Source: an uncultured Alphaproteobacteria bacterium (GTDB lineage: Bacteria; Pseudomonadota; Alphaproteobacteria; Thalassobaculales; Thalassobaculaceae). Taken from it: a DNA stretch of 64,000 nucleotides. The position numbers were made by a program, and so were the translations under genes. Positions 17,485 to 26,830 of this stretch are shown here, one piece after another; position 1 is the stretch's first letter, and each line of letters starts with the position of its first letter. The stretch lies in the NCBI GenBank assembly GCA_937776645.1, contig CALMRI010000043.1:1-64000 (forward strand), in the 5' to 3' direction. The notes under the pieces were generated by a model. The model worked only from the letters and a program-made list of their open reading frames with translations, had not been told where the DNA came from and made no database searches.

Positions 17485-18693
17485 ATGAGCCCGAAGCGCA
17501 GCACCACGGTGATTGTGCTTGGCTTCCTGATCATGGTCCAGGCAACCGGCGCCCTGGCCGGGTTCTGGCTTCCGGCGATCGCGCCTGAAATCGGCGATGG
17601 GCTAGCGCTCAGCCCGGCGTTGATCGGCTATCAGGTGCTGATCCAGTACGTCTTCGCCATGCTGTCGAGCTTGATGTCCGGCGGCGTGGTCGCCCGGTAC
17701 GGGGCGTGGCGAGCCTCGCAGCTGGCGTTACTGATCTTCGCCGCCGCACATCTGATGTTCCTAACCGGGTCACTGGTGATGATCGGACTGGGCTCTGTGG
17801 TTCTCGGCTGCGGCTATGGCATGGTCACGCCGCCGGCATCGCATTTACTGAACAGGATCGTCACGCCGACGAACCGGAATTTCATCTTCTCCATTCGCTT
17901 CACCGGTGTCCCGCTCGGCGGCATCGTCGCCGGACTGGCCGGGCCCGCCGTGGCCTTGGCGTTTGGCTGGCGTGAAAGCGTCCTGGTGGTGGTGGCGGTC
18001 GCGCTCACTCTGGCCATCGCGATGCAGCCACTGCGGGCTCGCTGGGACGGCGACCGCTCTGGCGCGGCCCGGCTGCTACGCAACCCGGTGGCCGACCTGA
18101 AGATGGTGTGGAATATCGCGCCATTGCGTTGGGTAGCGCTGATGGGGCTGTGCATGGGCGCGGTCCAGACGACCCTGACCACCTATACCGTCACCATGCT
18201 GGTCGAGGATCTCGGATACACCCTGATCGCCGCCGGGATCGGTCTGTCAGCCATCCAATGCGCCAGCGTGTTCGGCCGGGTGGCCTGGGGCTGGCTTGCC
18301 GATCGGGTCGGCAGCGGCCTTGCAGTCTCCGGCGTGGTTGCGCTGATCGCGGCGTTTTGCGCCGGTGTAACCTGCCTGCTGACACCGCAATGGCCGGGGC
18401 TGGCGGTCTATGGGCTTTGTTTCGCGTTTGGTCTGGTCGGCATGGGGTGGAATGGCGTCTTCGCCAGCGAGATCGCCCGCCTAGCGCCGGTTGGTGCGGT
18501 CGGCAGCGCCACCGGCGCCTGCATGTTCATTACGTTTTCCGGTGTGTTCCTTGGACCGGTGGTCTTCGTCATCATGTATGACCTGACCGGCGCCTATACC
18601 ACCACCTATTCAACCACCGCAGCGATTGCTCTGATGGCGCTGTTCTGCGTGATCCAGGCGATCCGGTCCCTGCGGCCATCCGATAGCCCCTAG
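17485..18693 (+). CDS. MFS transporter
   Basis: 402 residues from ATG at 17485; an ATG at 17416 in the same frame would add a hydrophilic, proline-rich 23 residues that look non-native. Twelve hydrophobic segments can be counted. The first is TTVIVLGFLIMVQATGALAG, the loop 2-3 motif is a weak SLMSGGVVARYGAWRASQL, and loop 8-9 is GRVAWGWLADRVGSGL. It resembles the oxalate/formate and monocarboxylate MFS group. It follows the decarboxylase-like pair by about 200 bp and may import their substrate or export a product. No signal links it firmly to that pathway, so substrate is open. Confidence 0.87.
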   Translation: MSPKRSTTVIVLGFLIMVQATGALAGFWLPAIAPEIGDGLALSPALIGYQVLIQYVFAMLSSLMSGGVVARYGAWRASQLALLIFAAAHLMFLTGSLVMIGLGSVVLGCGYGMVTPPASHLLNRIVTPTNRNFIFSIRFTGVPLGGIVAGLAGPAVALAFGWRESVLVVVAVALTLAIAMQPLRARWDGDRSGAARLLRNPVADLKMVWNIAPLRWVALMGLCMGAVQTTLTTYTVTMLVEDLGYTLIAAGIGLSAIQCASVFGRVAWGWLADRVGSGLAVSGVVALIAAFCAGVTCLLTPQWPGLAVYGLCFAFGLVGMGWNGVFASEIARLAPVGAVGSATGACMFITFSGVFLGPVVFVIMYDLTGAYTTTYSTTAAIALMALFCVIQAIRSLRPSDSP

Positions 18694-18743
18694 TGATCTG
18701 ATCGAGACGCCGCGACCCAACTGGCTTGTCGCAACTGACCCTT

Positions 18744-19004
18744 TCAGCCGGCGTCGAGCTTGGGGATAAAGAATACCTCGGTCGAGGCGTTCACTTCCTG
18801 AAGATAAGCGTCGTCATAGATCATACCGTCGATCGACACCGCCGTCTCTTCCTCCAGATGCTCCCGGATCCCAGGGAAAAGATCTTCCAAGGCCCGGAGG
18901 ATGTCGCGCACTCTACTCGCCTCGACCTCGAATTTGGTCTCGCCGCCGGTGTATTGGCGGCTGAGGCTATTTGCGAGCACCACCCGGACCTTGGGTTTGA
19001 TCAT
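18744..19004 (-). CDS. MoaD/ThiS-family beta-grasp protein
   Basis: 86 residues from ATG at 19004 (MIKPKVRVVLANSLSRQYTG). The core VRDILRALEDLFPGIREHLE and FFIPKLDAG correspond to the MoaD/ThiS ubiquitin-like fold. Known family members end in Gly-Gly, which is adenylated and turned into a thiocarboxylate. This one ends Ala-Gly, so only the terminal glycine is conserved. It is 10 bp downstream of the xanthine-dehydrogenase-type large subunit, suggesting a role in sulfur or molybdopterin supply for that enzyme. Whether it works as a sulfur carrier without the penultimate glycine is unclear. Confidence 0.78.
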   Translation of the reverse strand: MIKPKVRVVLANSLSRQYTGGETKFEVEASRVRDILRALEDLFPGIREHLEEETAVSIDGMIYDDAYLQEVNASTEVFFIPKLDAG

Positions 19005-19014
19005 GACTGGAAGG

Positions 19015-21300
19015 TCACTCCGCTGCTTGCAGTAACTTCGCCGCATCGAGAGCCGCTAGCACCCGCGGCGGTGACATCGGCAGGCTTTGCAACCGCACAC
19101 CCGTGGCGCCCTCGATCGCGTTGGCGATCGCGGCCATTGGCGGGCAAATGTTCACCTCTCCGACGCCCTTAACGCCGTATTTGTGGTTCGGGTTCGGTTT
19201 CTCTACCATCACCGCCTCGACCATCGGCACGTCCGAGGCCACGGGCACCCGATAGTCAAGGAACCCGGCGTTCTGCAGCCGGCCGTCCTCACCATAGATG
19301 TACTCTTCATTCAGCGCCCAACCGATACCCTGGACGACGCCGCCCTGGATCTGCCCCTCGACATAGGACGGGTGAATGGCCCGACCGACATCCTGGGACG
19401 CGGTATAGCGAAGGATGGTCACCTTACCGGTCTCCGGATCGACCTCGACATCCACGACATGTGTCGCCAGGCCCGGAGACACACCGCCGGCATTGACCTG
19501 CCCAGCGGCGCCGATCGGGCCGCCAGTCTGAGCCGCCTTGGCGGTGATATCCCCCAGTGACAAGGGTTCGAAATCTCCGACATTACTGCTAGCCGGCTTG
19601 GCAAAGCCATCTTCCCAGATGACGCCATCGACATCGACATCCCAGGTCAGAGCCGCCCGCTTGCGCAACTCATCGATGCAAGCATCCGCCGCCTTGATCA
19701 CCGCTGCGCCAGTTGCCAGGGTGACCCGACTACCGCCTGTAACATGAGTGTAACCAACATTCGCCGTATCGGTGACTATCGCCCGGACCTGATCGTAATC
19801 AATGCCCAGGGTCTCGGCGGCCATTAGGGCCATCGAGGCGCGCGAGCCGCCGACATCCACACTGCCGGTCGCGACCACGGCGGTCCCGTCGGCGTTGAGA
19901 TGCAGAGTGGCACTGGATTCACCGCCGCCATTGAACCAATAACCGGACGCAACACCGCGACCTTGGTTAGGTCCAAGCGAATGCTTCATGTGATCATGGG
20001 CCTCAAGCACCTCCACAGTCTCGATAAAACCAAAGCTTGGATGCGGCGAGCCCATGATGGTCTTGCTGCCCTCGACGGCACCGTTCTTACGCCGAAACTC
20101 CAGCGGACCCATGCCGATCTTCTTAGCCAGGATATCGAGCACGCTTTCGACACCAAAAGCCGAAATCGGTGATCCCGGCGCCCGATAGGCAGCCGCCTTC
20201 GGTCGGTTACTCACCACGTCGTAGCCCACGGCCTTCTGATTCTCAATGTCATAGGGCGCAAAGCAGCACAGGCAGCAGTTGATCACCGGAGAGCCAGGGA
20301 AGGCGCCGGCCTGGATGTAGTAGCTGCCCTCGGCAGCGGTGATCTTGCCACCCTTGGTGCAGCCGATTTTGATGGTCATGGCCCCACCTGAGGTCGGACC
20401 AGAGGCCTTGAACACCTCGTCACGGGTCATCACCGCACGCACCGCCTGGCCGGCCTTCTTGGAAAGCATCAGCGCCAGGGGCTCGAGATAGACAACGGTC
20501 TTGCCACCAAAACCACCACCGATCTCGGCCGGATAGACCCGCAGGTCAGCCGCCCGCATACCGGTCAACTTGGCGGTCAGCGCGCGAACCACGAAATGGC
20601 CCTGGCTGGAGCTCCAGATTTCGCCTTGGCCGTCCTCATTATAACGGGCGGTGCAGGCGTGCGGCTCGATATAGCCTTGGTGGACTGCGGCGGTGTCGAA
20701 TTCCATTTCGACAATCTCGTCAGCGGCAGCGAAACCGACCTCGACATCGCCGATGCCAAAGTTTACCACCTTGGAGACATTCGACGGCTTAGTCGGCGCC
20801 GGCTCGACACCCCGGGTAATCATGTCCTCGTGCAACAGCGGCGCATTGGGCGCAGCGGCTTTCATCACGTCGATCACGTGCGGCAACACCTCGAAATCGA
20901 TTTTTATCAGGCGCATTGCCTCATCAGCGATCTCAGGCGTGGTCGCGGCGACGGCGGCGATCGCGTGCCCCTCATAGAGCGCCTTCTCGCGCGCCATGAT
21001 GTTCCGGGTCACGTGGTGGAAATTTACCGCCACCCGTTCCGGACCGACATAGGCAAAAGCATGGTCAGGAAGGTCGGCGGCGGTAACCACCGCCTTGACC
21101 CCGCTCAGCGCTTCAGCAGCCGAGGTATCAATGGATTTGATGCGCGCATGGGCGTGCGGGCTGCGTAACACCTTGCCGACCAACATGTTCGGAAAGACAT
21201 AGTCGGCCCCGTATTTGGCCCGACCGGTAACCTTGTCGACCCCATCCGGTCGAATCGGACGGGTCCCAATCCATTTGAATTGCTTGCTGCCATGATCCAT
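19015..21300 (-). CDS. xanthine dehydrogenase-family molybdopterin-binding large subunit (CoxL/XdhB-type), orphan
   Basis: 761 residues, intact. The N-terminal region ADYVFPNMLVGKVLRSPHAH is typical of aldehyde oxidase/xanthine dehydrogenase large subunits. Moco motifs follow: PAEIGGGFGGKTVVYLEPLA near residue 260, AAYRAPGSPISAFGVESVLD near 370, and the active-site glutamate region YGVKGVGEVNICPPMAAIAN near the C-terminus. Such enzymes hydroxylate aromatic N-heterocycles, aldehydes or thioester aromatics. The partner FAD-binding medium subunit and 2Fe-2S small subunit are not adjacent; only a MoaD-like gene follows. The 560 bp upstream hold no gene. It may use partners encoded elsewhere or represent a family that works differently. 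Confidence 0.88.
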   Translation of the reverse strand: MDHGSKQFKWIGTRPIRPDGVDKVTGRAKYGADYVFPNMLVGKVLRSPHAHARIKSIDTSAAEALSGVKAVVTAADLPDHAFAYVGPERVAVNFHHVTRNIMAREKALYEGHAIAAVAATTPEIADEAMRLIKIDFEVLPHVIDVMKAAAPNAPLLHEDMITRGVEPAPTKPSNVSKVVNFGIGDVEVGFAAADEIVEMEFDTAAVHQGYIEPHACTARYNEDGQGEIWSSSQGHFVVRALTAKLTGMRAADLRVYPAEIGGGFGGKTVVYLEPLALMLSKKAGQAVRAVMTRDEVFKASGPTSGGAMTIKIGCTKGGKITAAEGSYYIQAGAFPGSPVINCCLCCFAPYDIENQKAVGYDVVSNRPKAAAYRAPGSPISAFGVESVLDILAKKIGMGPLEFRRKNGAVEGSKTIMGSPHPSFGFIETVEVLEAHDHMKHSLGPNQGRGVASGYWFNGGGESSATLHLNADGTAVVATGSVDVGGSRASMALMAAETLGIDYDQVRAIVTDTANVGYTHVTGGSRVTLATGAAVIKAADACIDELRKRAALTWDVDVDGVIWEDGFAKPASSNVGDFEPLSLGDITAKAAQTGGPIGAAGQVNAGGVSPGLATHVVDVEVDPETGKVTILRYTASQDVGRAIHPSYVEGQIQGGVVQGIGWALNEEYIYGEDGRLQNAGFLDYRVPVASDVPMVEAVMVEKPNPNHKYGVKGVGEVNICPPMAAIANAIEGATGVRLQSLPMSPPRVLAALDAAKLLQAAE

Positions 21301-21862
21301 CGTCGAACCCTTTTCGGTAGCTGGATGTCGATCCCATTTTCCTTGTCCACGCGCGAGGGAGGCTGCAGCAAGGACCGATGGGATTATTGCAAATGTTCCA
21401 TGAAAACTTGGTCGCTCCGCTCCTAATTGGCAAGGGCGGAAGTGCCATTACAGTGGAATAATCAGCTCCCTGGAAACGCGATATCGCGAGCACTACACTC
21501 CCCCCCGTGCGGCGCCGAAATACTGGCGCTCCGTCGGCTGAGGCGCCGCCCTTCCATTCGAAGGGGCAACCTCACTTAGATTGGATTGGATTCCACTAGC
21601 TTATCATTTTAGGAGAAAATGGTTTGCGGATTCCGGGTGAATTTATTTCTGGAAAACGGGTGAGCTCCACAACCTTCATTTCGATTCAATGACCTGGAAC
21701 GATTTTACTTTCATGACGACGACATGCAGGGAGGAATTCACCGAACCGCCAAGTTTCTGGAGATTCCGATCGACGACGCTAAATGGCTCGCGAATGGGCT
21801 CCTGGCGGAAACCGCCGCGACCAAATCGACTTCAACGCCTAGCCTTTTTCGGTCAGCTGAAC
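21301..21862. other. intergenic region without a recognisable gene
   Basis: About 560 bases between the start of the orphan molybdoenzyme gene and the broken dioxygenase beta subunit. All open frames here lack recognisable homology on both strands. The stretch is moderately AT-richer around 21590-21720. It presumably holds the molybdoenzyme promoter, but no convincing operator or terminator could be identified by eye. Confidence 0.5.
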
Positions 21863-22353
21863 TCAAATCTGATAAATATCAACGGTGCCGTCGATCACGT
21901 CTTCCAGCAGCACGATCTTCTTGCGCCGGATCCGCAACGTCCCGCCGTCGTCGACCAGGGTGTAGTCGTACCAGCCGCCGCGCCAGGACTTGCCCCGCCG
22001 CGGCTCCAGCGACAGCACCGTCCACTTGGCCGACACATCCACCTCGGCTCCCGCGGTCCTCGACGATCCTGATATTGGTCACCGAATGGGCGGTCCGGGC
22101 CAGCGGCAGCGAGGCATAGGCATCATCGGATTCGATCCGATGCAGCCGTGCCTCCAACGCCGGTTTACCGACTAGATACATCATGTTGACCGAGATTTCC
22201 GGGTCCTCGACCAGCACTGCCTCGGAGGCCCATGACTGGCACCCAGATGACACAATCATCAACGTAAAGCGCAGCCCAATCAGCCCAGCATTGGCGATCG
22301 AGCTGATCCGCCTCAAGGTAGAGCAGTGATTCTATTCTCGAGAGATCAATCAT
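21863..22353 (-). pseudogene. aromatic-ring-hydroxylating dioxygenase beta (small) subunit, two frameshifts
   Basis: The ATG at 22351-22353 gives MIDLSRIESLLYLEADQLDR and reads normally to DDCVIWVPV. It continues only in a second frame (WASEAVLVEDPEISVNMMYL through ARTAHSVTNIRIVED), and then only in a third frame (AEVDVSAKWTVLSLEPRRGK to IRRKKIVLLEDVIDGT, stop at 21863). Concatenated, these match the NTF2-fold beta subunit of benzoate/anthranilate-type Rieske dioxygenases. Shifts are near 22225-22235 and 22045-22058. The beta subunit has a structural role in the alpha3beta3 hexamer. Its gene starts 34 bp after the stop of the equally damaged alpha gene. Confidence 0.88.
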
Positions 22354-22387
22354 GTATTTTCAATATGGTTGCCTGTTTTTATTAATG

Positions 22388-23676
22388 TTAATTATTGTTG
22401 GACTGTCGCATAACCTCAGCCCATCGACGATAGAAACCGTAAAACAGGGTCTCGCTGTCCCAGTCCGGATTAGAGGAAACCGGCTGGGCGCCGAGGCTGG
22501 CGGTCGCGGCGTCGGCGCCCTCGATCATCACGCTTCGCCCTCGATCCATTTCGTTCCATTGCGCCAGCCGTCCGTTGGCGCCGCGCTGCACATCCTCCAA
22601 CGCCGCCATGTCGTCGGGTGTCGCCATGCCGGTGACCATAAAGAAATCCTCGAACTTGCGCAGCCGCGCCGCCCGGGCCTGCCGGCTCTCGCCCCTCGGC
22701 GCGATGCAATAGGTCCGCACCTCGGTCCGGTCGACGGCATGCGGGATCAATACCCGGATCTGGGTCGAGGATTGATCCATCAGAAACACATTGGGGAACA
22801 GGAAAAGATTACGGCCCTTGCGCAACATCCAATCGACCTTGCTTGCCTCGTATTGTTGGTTCAACCAGTCGAGATTTTCGGCCAGCGGGGCAACTTCCGG
22901 GTTACCGCGCTCGGCCCAAAGCATCATGTGGCCGCCGCCGAGATCATAAACCCCGGTCGGCACCGAGCCGGTGATCCGAGCCGCCTCGGTCTTGCGCATC
23001 GTGCCGTTGTCGCCCAACGCCTCACGCTTGGCCATGGCGCGGGCAAACACCCGGTGCACGGTCGATACGTGATAGCCGTCGACACCGTTTTCCGCCTGCA
23101 GCTTCCAATTGCCGTTAATCATATAGGACTGACTGCCGGGCACGATCTCCATCCCCTCGGGGGATTGATCGGCCAAGAGGTCGATGAACGGGCGCGATTC
23201 GCCCAAGGCCTCGGCCAGAGGCGGCACATCGGCGGATAGCGAGACATAAACGAAACCCTTATAGCTTTCGACCTTCGGCACCGGCTCTAGCGAGAAGCGC
23301 CCCCGGTCAACGCCTTCCGGCCAACCGCCCGCCTCATTCTTGATCTTAGTGCACGCACCCGAGGTGTCGTAGCACCAGCCGTGAAAGCGGCACATGATCG
23401 TTTTCATCGTTCCGCGGCGTGCCCGGGTTAGCACCGCGCCGCGATGCGCGCAGGCGTCGATGAAGCCGCCGATACCGCCATCATCCTGGCGAATCAGGAA
23501 TATCGGCTGCCGACCGGCCTGGGTCGCGTAATAGTCGCCATGGGAAGGAATCTGGCTCTCGTGGCAAGCATAAATCCAGTTCCCTTCGAAGATCGCAGCC
23601 AGTTCGGCGTTATAGACTGCGGATCCGTATAGGTATCGCGGGCGACCCGAAAAACACCATTGCTCTCGTCCACCAT
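22388..23676 (-). pseudogene. Rieske 2Fe-2S ring-hydroxylating dioxygenase alpha subunit, one frameshift
   Basis: From ATG at 23674-23676 the frame gives MVDESNGVFRVARDTYTDP, then breaks near 23614-23625. Past that point another frame runs uninterrupted through FEGNWIYACHESQIPSHGDY to the stop at 22388. The Rieske motif is complete (CAHRG at its start, CRFHGW at its end, C-x-H-x17-C-x2-H). The mononuclear iron site region reads ENGVDGYHVSTVHR, and LFLFPNVFLMDQSSTQIRV follows. It resembles the benzoate/2-halobenzoate dioxygenase group that makes cis-diols. Only about 20 residues lie before the break; an internal start could in principle rescue part of the protein, but the beta gene is also broken. 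Confidence 0.9.
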
Positions 23677-23891
23677 CTCAGGCGCCGGGCGGGGCGTTCA
23701 ATATTCATGTCTTACCTCCACGATCCGCTCTTCACTCCAGCTTACCCTGCCCTCGGCGGCAACGGGAGTCTGGTTCGCGCGCCAGCCATCCCGGTTGAGA
23801 AGCGCGGTGCTGCATGGCATACCTACCGGCAGCAACTCCCAAGGGCCTTGTCGCCCCGGATCACCGACCTCAGTCAGAATTGGACGGCACC

Positions 23892-24923
23892 ATGAAGGTA
23901 GGCGCATTTCTTACCAACCAGCAATTTCTGGACACAGACATGATCGCCGCCCTGGACGAGCAGATCGCCATGGTTCACCACATGCGGGACCATGGTTGGG
24001 ATAATGTCGTCTCGGGCCAGCATTATCTGAACGAAGGCAACAACCAACAGCTTCAACTAGTGCCCTTTCTCGCCCGGCTAATTCCCGAGGCCGGCGACAT
24101 GAACATCACCTTAGGTGTTCTGCTGCTTAATCTGCACAACCCGGTTTATACCGCCGAGACCATCGCCAGCCTGGATGTGTTGTCCCGCGGCAAGCTGATC
24201 TTTGGCGTCGGTCTTGGCTATCGCGACACCGAATTTGACGCTTTCGCAATTCCCAAGGGCAAGCGGGTAGCGCGTTTCGAGGAATACCTGGAATTGATCC
24301 AGCGATTGTGGACCGAGGACAGGGTGTCCCACGAGAGCGAGACCTGCATCCTGAACAATGTGCACATGAATATCCGACCGATCCAAAAACCGCGACCGCC
24401 GATCTGGCTGGCGGCGAATAATGATCGGGCGATCGAACGCGCGGCGCGGCTGACCGATGCCTGGTTCGTGAATCCGCATTCCCAGTTCGACACCATTCGC
24501 CGTCACATGGGTATTTATAACGCCGCCTTGCGCGCCGTCGGCAAACCGGCACCGAAAGAATTGCCGGTTTTCAAGGAAATTTTCTGTGCCAAGGACCGCA
24601 AAACCGCGATGGAACTGGCCGGTCCCTACCTGCTTGGCAAATACAAGGACTACGCCAAATGGGGCCAAGACAAGGTGATGCCGTCGAACGAAAGCTTTGA
24701 TCAGGAATTCGAAGATCTGGTCAAGGGCCGCTTCATCATCGGCTCGCCCGAGGAATGCTATGAGGAGCTTCGACCGTATTGGGAGGAGTTTGGCATGAAC
24801 CATCTGGTCATCCGCACCCACTGGGTCGGGATGCCCGGACAGCTGTCGCTCGACAGCATGGATTTAATGTCTAAGGAATTGATCCCAGAATTGCGCAAGG
24901 TGGATGCCAAACCCAGTCTTTAA
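23892..24923 (+). CDS. LLM-class flavin-dependent oxidoreductase
   Basis: 343 residues from ATG at 23892 (MKVGAFLTNQQFLDTDMIAA). The luciferase-like TIM barrel is recognised by ITLGVLLLNLHNPVYTAETI, ASLDVLSRGKLIFGVGLGYR near residue 95-115, and RPIQKPRPPIWLAANND near 175. The C-terminal GSPEECYEELRPYWEEFGMN is also a family feature. It uses FMNH2 or F420H2 on an unknown substrate. This is the only undamaged gene between the broken dioxygenase and the broken hydrolase/cupin, and it is divergent from the dioxygenase. A role in the same degradation route is plausible but unproven. Confidence 0.9.
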   Translation: MKVGAFLTNQQFLDTDMIAALDEQIAMVHHMRDHGWDNVVSGQHYLNEGNNQQLQLVPFLARLIPEAGDMNITLGVLLLNLHNPVYTAETIASLDVLSRGKLIFGVGLGYRDTEFDAFAIPKGKRVARFEEYLELIQRLWTEDRVSHESETCILNNVHMNIRPIQKPRPPIWLAANNDRAIERAARLTDAWFVNPHSQFDTIRRHMGIYNAALRAVGKPAPKELPVFKEIFCAKDRKTAMELAGPYLLGKYKDYAKWGQDKVMPSNESFDQEFEDLVKGRFIIGSPEECYEELRPYWEEFGMNHLVIRTHWVGMPGQLSLDSMDLMSKELIPELRKVDAKPSL

Positions 24924-25043
24924 TTTATTGAAATGAAACGGTTCGGCCGTCGGATGGGCTCGCGCTGCGCGCCAATTCCACGCTGCACTGCGCTATCCGC
25001 CGGGGCAGCCAACTCTGTCGCCGCAACGACGCGAGGACCCGCC

Positions 25044-25985
25044 ATGCCGAGCCAAGCCCAGATCATCGTCGAGGACATCGAATTCCTGCGCCACGGTGAG
25101 CGCCCCCTGCTGCTGACCCTGCACCGACCGGACGGGCGATGGCCCGTTTCCGCTGGTCATTGATCTTCATGGCGGCGCCTGGAACAAGGGCGCAGCGGGC
25201 TGAGTGCGCCGAACGCGACGCGGTCCTGGCCCAACAAGGGATCGCCGCGGCGGCGCTTGATTTTCGTCATGCGGCGGACGGTTACCCAAGCTCGCTGATC
25301 GACATCAATTATGCAATCCGTTGGCTGAAGGCCAAGGCTGGCACGCTTAATCTGGAGGCCAGCCGTATCGGGCTTAGTGGTCAATCGAGTGGCGGCCACC
25401 TGGCGATGCTGGCGGCGATGCGGCCGGGCGATCCGCGCTACGGCAGCCTGGCGTTGCCCGCCGGCTTTGCCCCCCAGGACGCGAACGTCCAATGCGTCGT
25501 GATGACCTGGCCGGTGATCAACCCGCTATCGCGCTATCATCACGCCTTGCGCCAGCGCGCCAGCGCCAACCCGCCGGACTGGGTCGGAGACATCCCCGAG
25601 CGCCATGACATCTACTGGCGCGATGAGGCAACCATGGCCGAGGGTAACCCGACAATGGCCCTGGAACGCGGCGAGCCGAGTGTCGACCCCGCCGACGCTC
25701 TGGGTGCAGGGCCGCCCGGACCCGGTGCACGACTACAACGACCCAGATAGCGATTTCCAAGGCAATGAGCCCGACCGCTTCGCTGCGCGGTATCGCGCAG
25801 CCGGCGGAAACATCGAGATCGCCAACATCGAACAGGCAACTCGCGCAGGCAACGCTACCCACCACCTCGTCGCCGCGTTCTGCAAACTCCACCTCACCGC
25901 CGGCCTAGGCCAACACGAACAAACGCCTCGGCCGCCTGAAAACATGCTAAACTTCTGGCAACAACCGCTGGAGCACCTCCCATGA
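25044..25985 (+). pseudogene. alpha/beta hydrolase (esterase/lipase, HGG type), at least three frameshifts
   Basis: Start MPSQAQIIVEDIEFLRHGER lies in one frame. The oxyanion-hole segment FPLVIDLHGGAWNKGA is in a second (shift near 25134). The run AECAERDAVLAQQGI through RIGLSGQSSGGHLAMLAAM, with the GxSxG nucleophile elbow, is in a third (shift near 25195-25205). The catalytic Asp region TLWVQGRPDPVHDYND and His region NATHHLVAAF are in a fourth segment (shift near 25685). All catalytic elements are still readable, so the decay is recent. The final stop overlaps the cupin ATG as ATGA, confirming that the last segment is the original frame. Confidence 0.88.
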
Positions 25986-26492
25986 GCTACACACTTGAAC
26001 AATTCTCGGCCGATTGCCGCGCCGCCTTGAAGAACGATTCCGGGGCCGATGGCCTGGAGGCCGTCCGCCAATGCGTCGCTAAGGCCTGCGTCGACAGCGA
26101 CTTCATCGCCGCCCATTTCGGCCCCGACAATAACGACCCGCGCAAACTTCTTTTCGAGGACCCGGAGCTGAAGTTTTGCATTTTCGCGCATGTTCACGAA
26201 GGCGCGAAGACCAGCCCGCCCCACGACCATGGACCGAGCCTGGGCAATCTATGGCCAGGCCGCCGGCACCACGGAAATGACCGACTGGCGCTGCGTCTCG
26301 CCGCCCTCCTCCGAGACCCCGGCCACGGTCGAGAAGGTCAAGACCTATGAGCTCACGCCGGGCATGGCCTATGTCTATCACGCTGGCGACCTCCACTCGC
26401 CGCACCGCGAAGGCCCCACCAAGTTGATCCGCATCGAGGGCATGAACATGGACGGCGTGAAGCGTGACGCATTTATGATCGCAGCAGAATAG
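25982..26492 (+). pseudogene. cupin-domain protein, single-base insertion
   Basis: MSYTLEQFSADCRAALKNDS to FAHVHEGAKTSPPHDHGPS reads in the first frame. From about 26240 the continuation WAIYGQAAGTTEMTDWRCVS to YVYHAGDLHSPHREGPTKLI is one base out; removal of a single C at 26238-26241 joins them. The PPHDHG and HSPHR histidines are the two metal-binding cupin motifs, as in cysteine-dioxygenase-like small cupins. Translation of the hydrolase and this gene was coupled through an ATGA overlap. A one-base difference could be a sequencing error, though both neighbours are also damaged. Confidence 0.85.
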
Positions 26493-26830
26493 CGGCAGGG
26501 TCGCGACGGCGTTTCTGGATAGAAGAATAGATCTTACCATCGCAGCCTGTGCCCACAGGTGTCCGGTAAATTCGACCGTCTCCCTGGCGAACGGCAGGGC
26601 CGAATCTTGAGGCCAACCGGCGGCGGCAACTGGGAGATTATGTCAAAAAATAAAGACATATTACTCTTTGTTTCTCCCCCATCCGTTACAGTGAACGTGC
26701 TCAGGCGTGGGTCCTAACGTTCGCCAGGACGACGATAGAGGTTTTCCTGGTTGTCGGTGAGCGCAGCCTGGGATGACAATTGAATGTGTGCAGCCCGCGC
26801 GATCAGCCCCGCCGCAGCTATTGTTCCGCC
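26493..26830. other. intergenic region between two convergent damaged genes
   Basis: 338 bases between the cupin stop (plus strand) and the dioxygenase stop (minus strand). No protein-like frame or RNA gene is apparent on either strand. An AT-rich stretch around 26640-26680 is the only compositional feature. Confidence 0.5.
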
